Of a DNA stretch of 64,000 nucleotides, positions 1 to 11,309 are shown in pieces (positions within the stretch are counted from its first letter, which is position 1; every line of letters begins with the position of its first letter). Source of the DNA: Branchiostoma belcheri (Eukaryota > Chordata > Leptocardii > Amphioxiformes > Branchiostomatidae); contig NW_017804387.1 in the NCBI RefSeq assembly GCF_001625305.1, forward strand, positions 789,831 to 853,830. Reading direction: 5' to 3'. The translations under genes and the position numbers were made by a program. The notes beneath the pieces were generated by a model, which saw only the letters and a program-made list of their open reading frames with translations, ran no database searches and was not told the DNA's origin.

Positions 1-58
1 CGAATAAGTGAACTTTGCTCGGAAGACATCGAAAGCTTATAATTTGGAATTATCTTAC

Positions 59-155
59 TATCCATTGGCAAAACAGTTCAGCGTCTCCGTCCCTCCTTTC
101 AGTACGTCTTCGTCTTCAGCATTGAGAGCGATGGTTGCTGCACTTTCTATGGGAT
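59..155 (-). CDS. Gene A exon 5: Ig3, first half
   Basis: A 97-nt exon entering in phase 1 and leaving in phase 2 at a GTAAGA donor. It encodes DPIESAATIALNAEDED and then ETLNCFANGY, the B strand of Ig3. The paralog exon 42194-42287 has the same phases and ends IECFDFSY. The next exon lies left of the window. Confidence 0.82.
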
Positions 156-3100
156 CTAAGACAAAGAAAAGACATGCTTATCTTTGAATATATACTAGTA
201 GGTATAAGTTGATTCATCTATTGTACGTAGGCTATATCTCTCTGTATGTCTGCATGTAGTTAAAGAGCTTAGGAAATTCGCTGTACTTTTGTTGTGTCAA
301 TAAAGTTCTGTCCGTAATCTGCCACTTAAGGCGCGGTCACATTTCCCAACCCGGGGCCCGGCCGGGCAGTCGTATGGTATAATGATATAAGACAACAAAA
401 CATAAAAAAGTTTTAGAAAAATAACAATGCGCACTATTTGAGTATACTCTTAATACAAATTGTTTATTTTTCGTTCACGCAAACAACCCGGCCGGGCCCC
501 GGCTTGGAAATGTGACCGTGCCCTTACCGCCACTTGAGACCGTGAGTTTGGTGGGTTGGCTGGTCCGGACGGAGATGTCTGTGTCGTCGGGCGCCGTGTC
601 CATCACGTTCCGCACCAGGCAGTAGTAGTCCCCGCTGTCCGTCTCAGTCACGTACGAGAAGTACAGGTCGCCCGTCTTGTCCGAGATGAACACACGGTGG
701 GTGTTGACGATGATGTTAGAAGGACTGTCTCTGTACCAGCTAAAGGAAAGGCCTGCAGACGAAAGGGTTTTTACAATATTTTTTGGCTACGCCTCAGGTG
801 CGGGGCATTTTTAAGTGCAGGATTTACACATTGCAGTGTGTTTACTACCCTGGAAGCCAGAACTCGTTTTCCGGGCCGCAAAAGCCCTTCGCCCGCTGGT
901 GTAAATTACCGCTACGGGGGAGTCTAGCCCGGGGGGAGTTTGACTGGCCCTACAAACGTAATAGGGCCGGACAAACCCCTCGGGCTCAACTCCCCCGTAG
1001 CGGTAACTTAGGCAGGCGGGCGAAGGGCTCTCGGCTGCCGAAGGAAAACGGCTAACGGCCCGATACTAGTTTGGCATCCAGGGTATGTGTTCACTGAATA
1101 ACGTACAATTTAGAAAGTCTAAAAAGAGTCAATTTGTTGCAAACAAACGGCATTTCACATAGCATAACTTCTCAGTTCTTATAAAATAATATTGCAATCT
1201 TTATCAATAACTTGACTAAACGGACGCAACACAACAAAGTTTACAAAGTGGTAGATATTCAAATGTTACAATAAAAGTATTCATATCAGTTCTGCTATTG
1301 TGAATTACAGCAGATTCAAACATTACATTATATCTACACATCAAATATTGACAATTACCTGGGTACGAGTCTGGTGGGTTACACTGTATAAAGGCTGACG
1401 CCCCGGCCTGTAGAGTCATTCCATTCCGTGGTGACGTGTCAAAGGGATCAACAACTGTGAGGAAACAAGACATGCATTAAACAATACTGGCAATGAAAAC
1501 ATACATTGCCATGGCGACGGTGGTTGCTGTTAGGGTTATTGTTTGCATGGCACTGCCATCATTTCATGATTTTGAGGAAGACTTGGTACCTGTTAAGTCT
1601 AGACAGATACAGTGCACTCCTCCCCTGAGTGTATAGTGAACGAGCCCCGGGGTCACAGAAAGTAGGGCCATCTGGGGCAGAGAGGTCTTCCCAGGGGTTT
1701 CCAGGAATGTGGGCATAGATGTAGGTCAGAGACATGCCTGTGGACATTCCATGCCTGTACCATTCCTAGAATTCTTGCAAACTGCAAACAATACTGCACC
1801 ATTTTCCCTGAGACGTCGCCAAAAACTATCAGGGGGCCAAGATAGAATTTTAGCATTTTCTGGTAATTATATATATATTTGTATTTTAGGATAGGATAGA
1901 GTTGACCGGATGCAGACGAATGGATTCGATTTGATCCGGCTTAGATTCAGATCGAAACCAGATTGAAGCCGGATCAAATCACATCTATTTGGCTTGATGT
2001 GGACATTTCCATCCTAGTAGGAAAATGGCCCAAGAGTCCAGCGTCACATTGCCTTTCTCTTGTTGTTTTGAAATTAAAAAAAATAGCTGGTTGGCCATGG
2101 ATGGCACGAGTGTGATGACAATGTGTGACTCAAATAATTGGTCAGCTTCAGGACTTGAAGTGGACTAAATCTACGAACAGTTTTGCTATGAATTAATTCC
2201 CTACTTTGCCATTAGGCCACAGCAAGTAAATGTTATGGATAACATCCTCCGCAGACTCCAAATCCAATGCGAGTGGGCGAAAAAAACACAACAAAGCGGG
2301 CCGAAAAAAGCAAGGTTCCTGCATTTTAGAATTTTGACTCAATCATTGTACAAATGGTTTTGATTCAGTGGGAACATCACATATACACAACCAGCATCAC
2401 ATATCACTGCATCAAAGTAAGAAACAAAACATTAAATCAGAGCCTTTTCTTGTCTCCTCTCTTCATATTTATCTACCATCCATCTTCCGGCATGGCAACA
2501 GACATATTTGCCCATTTTAGGTATGTTGACCACTGTCAGAAGGCAACAAAAATTCTTGTGTTTTTTTTCCAAAATCAGACGAAAATTAATGCGCGCGCTC
2601 ATGTCATCCATAAGAATTACTTGCTGTGAACCACTTTTAAAACTAAATAGAGGGACTAGTGTTACGTACAGGCAAAGAACAGGCTAGCAGGACTGCCGAC
2701 TTCCACGCCTACGTCATTCCTGGCCAGACACTGGTACTCTCCCTCGTCATCACTCTTGGTGGGACTGTTGATGATGAGGTCACCGCCAGTGATGACGTAC
2801 TTTCCGTTTCCGGCGGAAATGTCCACCGGCACGCCATCTCGTTCCCAGGAGTACTGAGGGGGAGGGTCGCTCTCGGCCTGACACTGGAAACGCACGACAG
2901 TCTGTCTCGGGTCTTGCGGGTTGAAGACTTGTGCGGTCGGGCTCAGGGTGATACTGGGTTCGAACTGCGCCCAGACCACTGTATGAGATAGGAAAATTTC
3001 AATCGAAGGACATACATTGAAGCAAGAACGATAAAAAAGTAGATTTTCTGGCAATTTCTTTACAAAGTCGAATCACCCCACATTTTGGTATTTTGTGGCG

Positions 3101-3425
3101 GTGTCACAAAATGAGTGCACCTCGTGTGGGATGTTTAGTAACAAGTGTTATGTTTAAGCGGCAACCATAATTGTCAGAAATGTGGGATAATGGCACAAAT
3201 ATGTTGAAAAGTGGACGGAAATAACAATCACGTCAAAAATTTACATAAATGCTACATAATGCAGCTTTAATATTTCTGAGTGACAATAAACAGATTGTTT
3301 TCAATTATTACCAAGTGTGCAATCAGACGATGGCGGAAGGATATTCCAATGCAAAAACTCCGTAATCATTTCTTACCTGCCGGAAAAAATAGTATCACAA
3401 GAAGTCCTTCCAGATGGAGTGTCAT
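59..3425 (-). CDS. Gene A: contactin-like Ig cell-adhesion protein, 5' part (partial)
   Basis: Five exons on the minus strand join in phase: signal-peptide exon 3377-3425, Ig1 2670-2978, Ig2 1359-1454 and 528-752, and first half of Ig3 59-155. The gene runs off the left edge, so 258 codons are visible. The N-terminus MTLHLEGLLVILFFPAVVWA is a classic signal peptide. Ig1 has FQC and YQC cysteines with a central W, and Ig2 carries the CNPPDSYPG motif typical of contactin/L1-family Ig2, followed by GDYYCLV. All junctions are GT-AG, and domain borders are phase 1. It is probably a cell-surface adhesion or recognition protein. Its anchor and tail lie outside the window, so whether it shares the CARD tail of its neighbour is unknown. 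It is a tandem, same-strand paralog of the gene at 16385-51249. Confidence 0.88.
165..313 (+). repeat. LINE-type 3' end fragment
   Basis: The sequence ends with CGCTGTACTTTTGTTGTGTC and AATAAAGTTCT. The same tail recurs at 7500-7668, 11083-11309, 24846-25311 and (reversed) 49500-49960. In the last copy it follows a reverse-transcriptase C-terminal remnant, which identifies the family as non-LTR. It is intronic in gene A. Confidence 0.55.
335..526. mobile_element. MITE, CG-rich inverted termini (family 2)
   Basis: Left end GGTCACATTTCCCAACCCGG mirrors the right end, which closes TTGGAAATGTGACC. The AT-rich interior is short. Other copies lie at 25549-25742, 36615-36803 and 44835-45155. Flanking TTA/TAA triplets suggest a Harbinger-like target duplication. 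It abuts the splice donor of gene A exon 4. Confidence 0.7.
528..752 (-). CDS. Gene A exon 4: Ig2, second half
   Basis: A 225-nt phase 1-1 exon. It begins GLSFSWYRDSPSN, passes through FISDKTGDLYFSYV and reaches DSGDYYCLVRNVM. It corresponds to two exons (44363-44460 and 43159-43285) in the paralog, so an intron is absent here. The donor (GCG/GTAAGG) lies directly against a MITE ending near 517-526. Confidence 0.88.
846..1084. mobile_element. Inverted-repeat element (MITE-like)
   Basis: The outer arms pair CCCTGGAAGCCAGAACTCG with the reverse complement of a tail ending GCATCCAGGG. Inner arms around TACCGCTACGGGGGAGT also pair. It lies in the gene A Ig2 intron. Open frames through it on the plus strand look incidental. 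Confidence 0.6.
1359..1454 (-). CDS. Gene A exon 3: Ig2, first half
   Basis: This 96-nt exon (phase 1-1) encodes VDPFDTSPRNGMTLQAG and then IQCNPPDSYP, the contactin-type Ig2 B strand. Acceptor is TTTCCTCACAG and donor is CAG/GTAATT. The equivalent exon of the paralog (45185-45280) has exactly the same length. Confidence 0.88.
1496..1850 (-). repeat. Dispersed repeat shared with gene B intron 5
   Basis: This stretch is close to the reverse complement of 43310-43650, including the block around GCCATGGCGACGGTGGTTGC and the block around GAATTCTTGCAAACTG. It is intronic in gene A, between Ig1 and Ig2. Confidence 0.65.
2214..2629. mobile_element. Harbinger-like MITE (family 1)
   Basis: Terminal inverted repeat GGCCACAGCAAGTAAAT begins after TTA. 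The right end is a decayed TTACTTGCTGTG. The roughly 410-bp interior is nearly the same as at 15925-16336, 53625-54032 and 56323-56709. Confidence 0.75.
2670..2978 (-). CDS. Gene A exon 2: Ig1 (single exon)
   Basis: A whole Ig domain on one phase 1-1 exon of 309 nt. Acceptor is TCTCATACAG and donor is GTACGT. The fold landmarks are VVRFQCQAES (B strand), YSWERDG (C strand) and DDEGEYQCLARN (E/F strands). In the tandem paralog the same domain is split by a phase-0 intron just before the TGGDL motif, but here it is uninterrupted. Confidence 0.9.
3377..3425 (-). CDS. Gene A exon 1: signal peptide
   Basis: ATG at 3425-3423 opens 16 codons (hydrophobic core LLVILFFP) and then one base before a GTAAGA donor, so the intron is phase 1. 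It joins the next exon to give ...FFPAVVWAQF, with likely cleavage near WAQ. The exon is too short for a plain ORF search. I chose it for its ATG, hydrophobicity, donor and phase match. Confidence 0.82.
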
Positions 3426-3468
3426 ACTGACTATTGTGTCCCAGACTCTATTGGAAAAAAGAGCACAT

Positions 3469-3800
3469 TAAAGGCCTCCAGTGCAATTTCAGGGCGGCAA
3501 AACAAAAATATTCTGGATGACGAAATTGGTATGGTTACTATGGTATCATCACTTCATACTTGAATCGTTTGAAATTGCCCAAAAATAAGCTACGTGAGGC
3601 CTCCCTTTATTTTTTTGGTACCGCTAGCTAAAACCACGATACAAAAATAAAAATCAATCAACTTTTCCGTCAGTGACATCGCATTCTTGCCTCACAGATA
3701 TTAGTATGATATTGGGTAGGATTCAACTTACTACATTTAAAAACAAATGACAAGAAAATTGACTTTGAAAGTCCAGTTTTGCTGCTTTGAAGTCGCTAGA
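3469..3800. mobile_element. MITE-like element, GGCGGCAAA termini
   Basis: It starts AAAGGCCTCCAGTGCAATTT followed by CAGGGCGGCAAA. Related copies with inverted ends are at 24463-24803 and 51612-52139, where the right ends read GCGGCCTGAAATTGCATTGG or similar. Confidence 0.55.
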
Positions 3801-3834
3801 TTTTATGCATCACCAGGTGGCATTAGCACGACTT

Positions 3835-4110
3835 TCCTCACTTTATGCAGGTGAAAATGAGTAACTAGCTTCGGTTAGGGGCGTCGCTCGGAAAGGACGT
3901 TAAATGGAGGTCTTTGTTACCCCGTGTTTGGGGAGAGGCACACCCCACCCATGATAAAGAATCCACCGCACTTATCGAAAATAGTAGTGGACCTTTCCGG
4001 TGCACGTGTGAGTGGTTCAAACCTTACTACATGTCTTATGGCCGAACCTGGGATCTCATTGAGGTCAACTGTATTTAGCGCCAAATGGCAGCCGCTCCAG
4101 ACACTTGCTA
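3835..4110 (+). mobile_element. SINE-related fragment
   Basis: The GTGAAAATGAGTAACTAGC and GCTTCGGTTAGGG blocks match, in reverse orientation, the body of the tRNA-headed element at 6500-6795. The tRNA-like head is missing here. Confidence 0.45.
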
Positions 4111-4603
4111 TTAAGCCCCACGAATTGTAAGCTCCTCACAATTCAGCCCTTGGCTACAAGGAGAGAGTAGCCGGCCCACTGATACTCAAAAAGGAAAAAT
4201 AATTTTTATTCTCATTTCCTAACAAGCTTAAGTAGCTGTGGTCTTTGCTTATTATCATGCTGGCCCACACCTCATGCTTATCCCTGTGTGATCGTCAGTA
4301 AAGAAACATGATCAGATTAAGTATGTTTCGGATATTCTATACTCTCTACGTTTGTAGCCAAGGCGCGACCACCTACTGATTGCTTGGCATTTTGACCCAT
4401 TTGTGTGTGTGATTGTATCTTTTGTGAGCCTAAAACCCTGTAAGTCTTGTTGCATATCCCCCAACACTTGCCTACAGCCGTTACCTCATAGCTTAGGAAT
4501 GTACGCCCATACCTTTCTGTGTAGGTATACTGGCATCATATGAATGAGTCATCTTCAGATAGAAGAGATAACCACTCGTCTATTGTATCTTTTAGGTGCA
4601 TTA

Positions 4604-4881
4604 TACCTACATTTTGGCGTCGGTGGCGCAACGGTTAGAGCGTTGGACTTGGAACCGAGAGGTCCCGGGTTCGATACTCACCGTGGCCTGGCGTTGTGCC
4701 CTTGGGAAAGGCGCTTTCTATGACTTCCCCACCTATACTGTGGAGTGACGCCCACCGAGCCTCTTAGGCTAATCTGTCTAACTGTGTGCCAAAAATACAC
4801 TACGGATTTGGTGCGCCGATGTGACAACATCTGCACATTGGCCACTGAGAGCGGTTAATTTTTTTTTTGTACCTACATTTT
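4604..4881 (+). mobile_element. tRNA-derived SINE with 12-bp target duplication
   Basis: The body at 4616-4869 begins GGCGTCGGTGGCGCAACGG (box A-like) and has a box B-like GGTTCGATACT. It ends in a T-rich tail. It is flanked by perfect direct copies of TACCTACATTTT at 4604-4615 and 4870-4881, the mark of retrotransposition. It is not a functional tRNA gene. Confidence 0.8.
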
Positions 4882-6139
4882 CTATCTAAAATCTATACAG
4901 AAGTTGACATCGTAAAATATGATGACCTTGGGTTGGCGTGTAATGAATTATGCATGTTCAAGGTCAAAGGTAAAAGGTTAGAGTTTGCTGTCAACTGTAA
5001 TTCATCCAAGTACAAAGAGTAAATGTATCGAGGGGTGATTTGGAGTTGCAGTTCTTGATTAACTCACGACTATCACAATATTGTATTCTACCAAAGTGTT
5101 GATTAATTTCTTAACAAATAGTTTTGTTTTCTTTCAAATTCTTTGTGATTTTTTGGGTCGGCCCTAGCCCCCCACCCCACCCCCATGATGCTTCACGGTT
5201 GGTCCCTAATGACTGTCTGAAGGTCACGAGTATACGTACAAAACATATTGTTTGTTTATATTGAAATCCCTTTGTATTGGTTTTTCCTGCTGGCAATGGC
5301 AAATCATTTGTAATTAATGATCACGTGTAAAACTGGTAAACCTCTCCCAAAGACAAACATAGACATTTTCAATCTACTTATGTCATGCCCCGACTCCATA
5401 TCTACGTGCTTAGGCCAATATATATATGTAGTGTATTACAAGAGAGAGAGAGAGAGTATTGTAACAGATAGCAACGCCTAATTCACATCATGTCATACGC
5501 CATTTACGTTCATATTCCTGTAGTAATACTAGCAGTCTCTTAGAATAGACTTGATTGTATTGATCACATTGCTATTGATGCCATACATTGTACCATGTAC
5601 AACTGTCGAGCAATAAAGTTCATTAATTTATGATTAATGCTAGCCGCTAGTACTGGTCACCCTCCACGGACAAAGCCTTTCCTCTTTACTTCTTGTAGAC
5701 GCCTGATTGTACAAACTGTAATCACAACATGTAGTAATTATGTCAGGTACGTTAAGACTCCGTCCATTTCCCAAAGTGTAGCGTACGCGGTTTATATATA
5801 GAATTGAGCCTGAAGCTAGATATCTGCACGCATGTGGGGTTCTCTCTAAACAGAGGTCTAATTTTTCACGTTTTCAAGGCGTTTTTATCCGTTTTCATAG
5901 TATTGGATACTCCCTCAATGATACGGCCTGGCCAATTTGGTTCTGTCTTGCAGCCACCAAAACATCTGCTTGGAGATTCAGAGCATGGGTGTGATTACTA
6001 AACAAAAACGTAAGGTGGTAACAACAAAAGGACAACAGTGTTAACAGTATATTTTTCTCGTAAGGAGATTACATGATCGCAATCAGTGGACTTTGACAAT
6101 GCAGGGCCACACATTGTAATCGCTAGACCATCAGAAATA

Positions 6140-6205
6140 TACGTACTAGGCATTCGTCGGTCTTAAAAGACCATGAAGTACTTCATCTACACCCTGTACT
6201 TATTC
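6140..6205. repeat. Short dispersed repeat with GGTCTTAAAAGACC palindrome
   Basis: About 60 bp around TAGGCATTCGTCGGTCTTAA recurs almost identically at 11562-11625. The inner palindrome is GGTCTTAAAAGACC. Function unknown. Confidence 0.6.
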
Positions 6206-6499
6206 TTATTTTAAGCGTGCGTAAAAGACTTCTCTGTATCTGTCAGAGGTTTAACTATGAATCATATATTATTTAGAGAATTCTTTGATATTACGAAGAG
6301 ACAGAGTTCGTCTCGAATCTCCCCAGAATAGCTGAACTTTTGTTGTGTGTTTCTGTATAAATATTTTGTCAAAAGTATCATTTATTATAGGAATACTTCT
6401 TTAGCTATACATGTTTATTTATTTATGTATGAAGCTTTAACACATTTGTGAAAGGGTTGACATAACAGGTGACTATCACATCTTCAATATGTCAATCCT

Positions 6500-6795
6500 G
6501 AAACCAGACAGTAAGGTTTGAACCACTCACACCGGGAAGGACCCCTACTCTTTTCGATAAGTGTGGTGCGCTCTTTAACGTGCTCGAGGTCTAGGTCTCC
6601 TTAAACACAGGATCTCCGCTTTACGTCCAATCCGAGAGGACGTCCCTAACCGAAGCTAGGTACTCACCTGAGTCGAGTAGGTGTAAAGTGCCTTTCCCAA
6701 GGACACGACAACGGGGCCTGCCCGGGATTCAAACCCAGAACCATCGGATTCTACATGAATCAACAACCCTAACCACAACAAGACTATCTTGCCAC
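6500..6795 (-). mobile_element. tRNA-derived SINE (reverse)
   Basis: On the minus strand a tRNA-like head contains GGTTTGAATCCCGGGC (box B-like). It is followed by the CCTTGGGAAAGGCACTTTAC block found in the other SINEs here, and then the body shared with 3835-4110. Confidence 0.6.
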
Positions 6796-7103
6796 CCAAA
6801 ATTGTAAATCTTCATTATCTTTGGACCCCACGACAGTTAAATTCCATCCCTCAAAGGATCCACTGAACCGATCTGTGTCCCCCGGCACGGAAACATGTAA
6901 CCGTGCCTGTATGTTGTCGTTGGGTCAAGGATATTGCAAGAAGAATGTCTGTATATGTGAAAAGCTGGTGTTAAAACCCTTCAGCGTGACACAAGCTTTG
7001 CAAGCGGCTGCTAGGAAAGCCATATTCGGCCTGTCACTCGAATAACATTATATAGGTCTTAGATTGTATCTGGCCTTCGCACACTTACATGCAAATTGTG
7101 TTA

Positions 7104-7493
7104 GGCCACACCAAGTAAATTTTATGGATGAAGTCCTTTGGAGACCCTAAATCTAATGCGAGAGGGCGAAAAAAAACAAGAAGGGCCCTAAAAAACAAGA
7201 TGCCTAGATTAGAAATATTGCACTGCTGACAGGACCGTCCTGTCAGCAGTGCCGTTTTTGGAACTATTGACAGGATTTTTTTCAGTGCCTTCTTTTCTTT
7301 CATTTTTGTTTTCATTTTTTAACCAGGCACAGGCTTTTGGCGTTACGGGTTTCACGTCAATCTGACAATTTGCGGCACTTTCTGGCAATTTGGTCATAGT
7401 TACAGGAAGCGAAATTTTTTGTTTTTTTTTCTAGTTACAGGCCAAAATCAATGCGCGCGCGGACGTCATCCATAAAATTTACTTGGTGTGGCC
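7104..7493. mobile_element. Harbinger-like MITE, divergent copy
   Basis: Ends read GGCCACACCAAGTAAATTTT and its inverse, flanked by TTA. Inside is a perfect hairpin around CACTGCTGACAGGACCGTCC (7218-7251), absent from other copies. Confidence 0.7.
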
Positions 7494-7499
7494 TTAGTT

Positions 7500-7668
7500 A
7501 GACCAAGGACAAATAGATCAAAGAATGTTTAGACCTTAGATGTAGTACTATACATGTACTAGTTTTATACATGTACTTAGTTAGTTCACTTGTTTGTATT
7601 TCTAGGCGTAGTAGACCTTACGAAAGTCGCCGTACTTTTTGTTGCGTCAATAAAGACTGTGTGTTTGC
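7500..7668 (+). repeat. LINE-type 3' end fragment
   Basis: Same tail as 165-313, ending CAATAAAGACTGTG. It lies directly after a family 1 MITE. Confidence 0.5.
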
Positions 7669-7988
7669 ATGATGTCCTTACTTGAACCACAACGGAAGAT
7701 GAACAGCGCTAGCTTCCCTAAAGATTTACAAAACATCCCCGTAACTTCACAAGAATTTCACGGCAAGGTCGAATCCATCTGTCTGTGTCAGATCACCAAG
7801 GTGATGGCAGTAACTGTAGAACTATAAACATGGTCTGTGTCCGTTAATTACATTATCTGAATCAGCACTCTTTCTTGTAAAACACTCATTATAAAATCGT
7901 AAACGGATGTTTGGCATTTTTGTTCGTTTTACTGGTTTAGTGTCGTAAAGAATACGTCTTAAAATGTATAAAGTGACTGGGCAGCTAA

Positions 7989-8390
7989 GGCCACAGCGTG
8001 TAATTTTCATGGATGACATCAGCGCGCGCATGGATTTTGGCCTGATTTTGGAGAAAAAAACAAGAACTTTTGTTGCCTTCTGACAGTGGCTACCATGCCG
8101 AAAATGGGCAAAGATGTCTGTTGCAATGCCGGAAGGTGGATGTCAGATAACTATGAAGAGAGAAGACAAGGAAAGGCTCTGATTTAATGTTTTGATGCAG
8201 TGATATATGTGGAGCTGGCCGTGTATATGTGATGTTCCCACTGAATAAAAAACATTTGTACAATGATTGAGTCAAAATTTTAAAATGTAGGAACCTTGTT
8301 TTTTTCGGCCCGTCTTGTTTTTTTTTCGCCCGCTCGCATTAGATTTGGAGTCTGCGGAGGATGTCATCTATAAAATTTACTTGCTGTTGC
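7989..8390. mobile_element. Harbinger-like MITE (family 1)
   Basis: Begins GGCCACAGCGTGTAATTTTC and ends AAAATTTACTTGCTGT. The interior is the family 1 sequence in the opposite orientation to 2214-2629. Confidence 0.75.
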
Positions 8391-8625
8391 TAATCATATG
8401 TTGCAAGAAAAGAAACCATGCCATTCTTTCTGTAAGCTTTGTATGTTGCTGTGAACATGTTTACGTTGGCTCGTCATAACAAAAGAGAGTTATCTATTGT
8501 ACAATTATTTTCATAGATCACCAACTTGTATTGCTTACATTATGTCCTCGAGTAGAAGGCGTTAAATAAGCAATTGTGATTTTTGCCCGATACTCGTAAA
8601 ATATGTGATTTAAAAAAAGAGAACA

Positions 8626-8862
8626 GTGGGATCGTGTAGCGTAGGGGCAGAGCGCTCGACTCGGAACCAAGAGGTCCCGGGTTCGAGTCCTGACATGCCA
8701 CCGATCTTGTGCCCTTGGAAAAAGGCACTTTACACGACTTTCCTCACTTCGCTCAGGTGAAAATGAGTATTTTATTGTCCCATGTGTTGGTGGCGACATT
8801 AATATAAATTAGAAAAAAAATTGAGTGTGCCGTCACCTCGTCTTGTGATTACATGTTGGAAT
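8626..8862 (+). mobile_element. tRNA-derived SINE
   Basis: The tRNA-like head has box A-like TAGCGTAGGGGC and a perfect box B GGTTCGAGTCC at 8680-8690. It then has the CCTTGG...GGCACTTTACACG body. A matching reverse copy is at 21890-22122. The body and 3' extension show it is a SINE, not a tRNA gene. Confidence 0.75.
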
Positions 8863-11082
8863 ATTTTTTAAAAAGGAGAGAACATTATCAACCGTCCATC
8901 ATTGAGTTACTTGATTGACTAGTAATACAAAAGCCATACTGTGCTCTTTGGGCGTTGCCCAACGGTTAAATGTTTGAAAAGGACCGTGAAAAGTACAGAC
9001 AGGTTTAGCAGAAGCTTATGTGTTAGGCTCGACTGACCAAGAGAGAGCAAAACAAATATAAACACAGGTATGTTTGTAGACAACGGACAGCTACAGTGAT
9101 GCAAGGGAATACGTCTTGTACCGTTATCAAAAGGACGAAATACCTGTAATTCTTTTAAGGCATTCAAATTGTCCTAGAACTAAAGATGATGTAGTGTTTG
9201 ATCGTATATCGGTAATTCATTTCTTGGACAGACTACTTTAGGGACTTTCATGCACGTTCAGGAAAAACGTTGAGAACATATCCAGTCTGCAGTGAAAACG
9301 TCCTGTACTGTGACTTCTAATAGCTAGCCTCCACCAGGCCTTCCTACGGGGGTACGGATCGTAGAATTGGAAAAAAAAAACGAGAGAATAATTGGCCAGG
9401 AGAGTTAGTTCGTGGGAAGGCTAATTTCCCATTCCAAAAGAATTCTAGGGTGAATAAACTCCCCTGGCCAACTTGGCTATTTGGCTAGATTTGACTGTTT
9501 TTTTAACCCACGTTGTTAGTGTGGTAGAGACTACTGTAAATCTTGATTTTTTTCACTTACTTTTATGTTCACGGTTTTCACGGTCACGTCTGTACTGCGA
9601 ACTTATCATTGCCGCTAACAAATACTAGTAAATCGCGGTTTTTTTTCTGAACCTGCCGACACCGTCAACATATACTTCCGCGAACACCTCCATTTTTTAA
9701 AACCGAGAAATTTTGCTGCCGTGAATTTTAAGTTAGTTACATGTACATGTACATGTACTCGTACCTCTGAGCTGGCGAAACCGGTATTAGCCTGTTGTGT
9801 AAGCGTAGTGAAGGTGTTAATTAGAGGAAGATTAGATTTATCTTAGATAAACAAAAATGTGGAACGGTTCGTTCACAGCTTAATATACCCAAAGAGAAAG
9901 ATTTTTAAAAATCTTTAACGCCTAACTTTAAGGACACTAGGGCGTTGCTGGTATTTCAGTGAAAATGCCAAGTCAATGGTACAGCTTCAGGTAGCATTGT
10001 TGGAAGTAGGTCATCGTGTAAGTTTGTTAACACAGCGAAAAAATCCAGGTGTGAGAGGGGGAAAGGTGATATACTTTTGTAGCGTCTCCAGGCCGTGTTT
10101 TTGTTTTCATGCTCTAGTTGGCCGCACCAGACAGCTTTCAGACAGAACACTTCACTCTGACTTAACAGTGTTTCTCACATGTGCATGAGGGATTCTATAC
10201 TCTATAAGCGTAAGCTTTTATAGGCTTTGAATTTGACAGGCTGAATAAAAGTTCTAAACGGGAACTATGCGGCTCCAGATGTCTTACTGAGGGACACTGT
10301 GTGTGCAAAATGTCAGTTTGAGGAATGAATCCACTCTACTATTTACTATAAACTTTCATTTAGTCAGAAAAAAGGCGTCAGTTATACTTAGTGCATAAGA
10401 TGCTGTAGTTTAGCCAGAAGTAAATAACCTAAGCAGAAAAGAATGTTTGGGCCTCTAGGTAATTTGCACAGTGTACTTTTTATCCTTCAAGAGCATAACA
10501 CATCCATTCAAGCAAGCACTTAGAGATGATTAAAAGTTAAGAAGTTCCCTCTCACAGATGCGGATTTCAACTTTGAAGTGAATTTTTTAGGAAAAAAATC
10601 TAGGACATGTTCTAACAAGGAAAATTTAGAATTTTTTTCGTCATGCAATTCTAACTTCAAACAGCCGTAAGGATTGGTGTACAGACCACTTGAGAGTACA
10701 AAGCCGTTAAGACAGCCGTGTCCTTTAAGGTAGACCTCTTGCCTTAAGGAATGTGTGAGGATCTTCCCACGGTGGGTGGATCACATGTTAAGGTTAGCAC
10801 TGTCCTAGCTGAAGGTCGTATTCACGAGAAACATAAATCACTTTGTAACTGAAACAAATCATGTATAACTAATTACTTCATTCAAAACCATCATAATAAT
10901 AACTATATCTACTTTTCAGTAGAAAGCGATGTACGTATGCCAACCTCTGGTAATATCTGTGTATATAGGATTTGTTTTTTGTATTTTTGTTTTGTATGTA
11001 TTTAGGTTTGTTCAGCCTGAAACAAATGAATAAATAGTTTCACTGTACAGTATAGCTCAACAGAATTTGTTACATTTCATGC

Positions 11083-11309
11083 TATAGATAAATTTCATCC
11101 TAGAAGGTAATAACCCTTACTGTGTACAAATAGGTAAATATATCAAAGAATGCTTAGACCTTAGAACAAGTAGTATTAGTTGACTCATCTATTGTTTTGT
11201 ACGTAGGTTAATTTCGTTGTACCCATGTATATTTGTCTGTATGTCTACATGCAGTTTTAGACCTTACGAAAGTCGCTGTACTTTTGTTGTATCAATAAAG
11301 TTCTCTCTC
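11083..11309 (+). repeat. LINE-type 3' end fragment
   Basis: Long copy of the tail seen at 165-313. It also contains TTTCATCCTAGAAGGTAATA, which matches, reversed, the region after the reverse-transcriptase remnant at 49700-49960. Confidence 0.55.

Noticed and set aside
556-1055. Plus-strand frames of about 90-120 codons
   Set aside because: They overlap gene A exon 4 in antisense and an inverted-repeat element, with no recognisable domain.
8626-8700. A tRNA gene
   Set aside because: Box A and B are present, but the sequence continues into a shared repeat body and no cloverleaf with matching acceptor stem was evident. It is a SINE.
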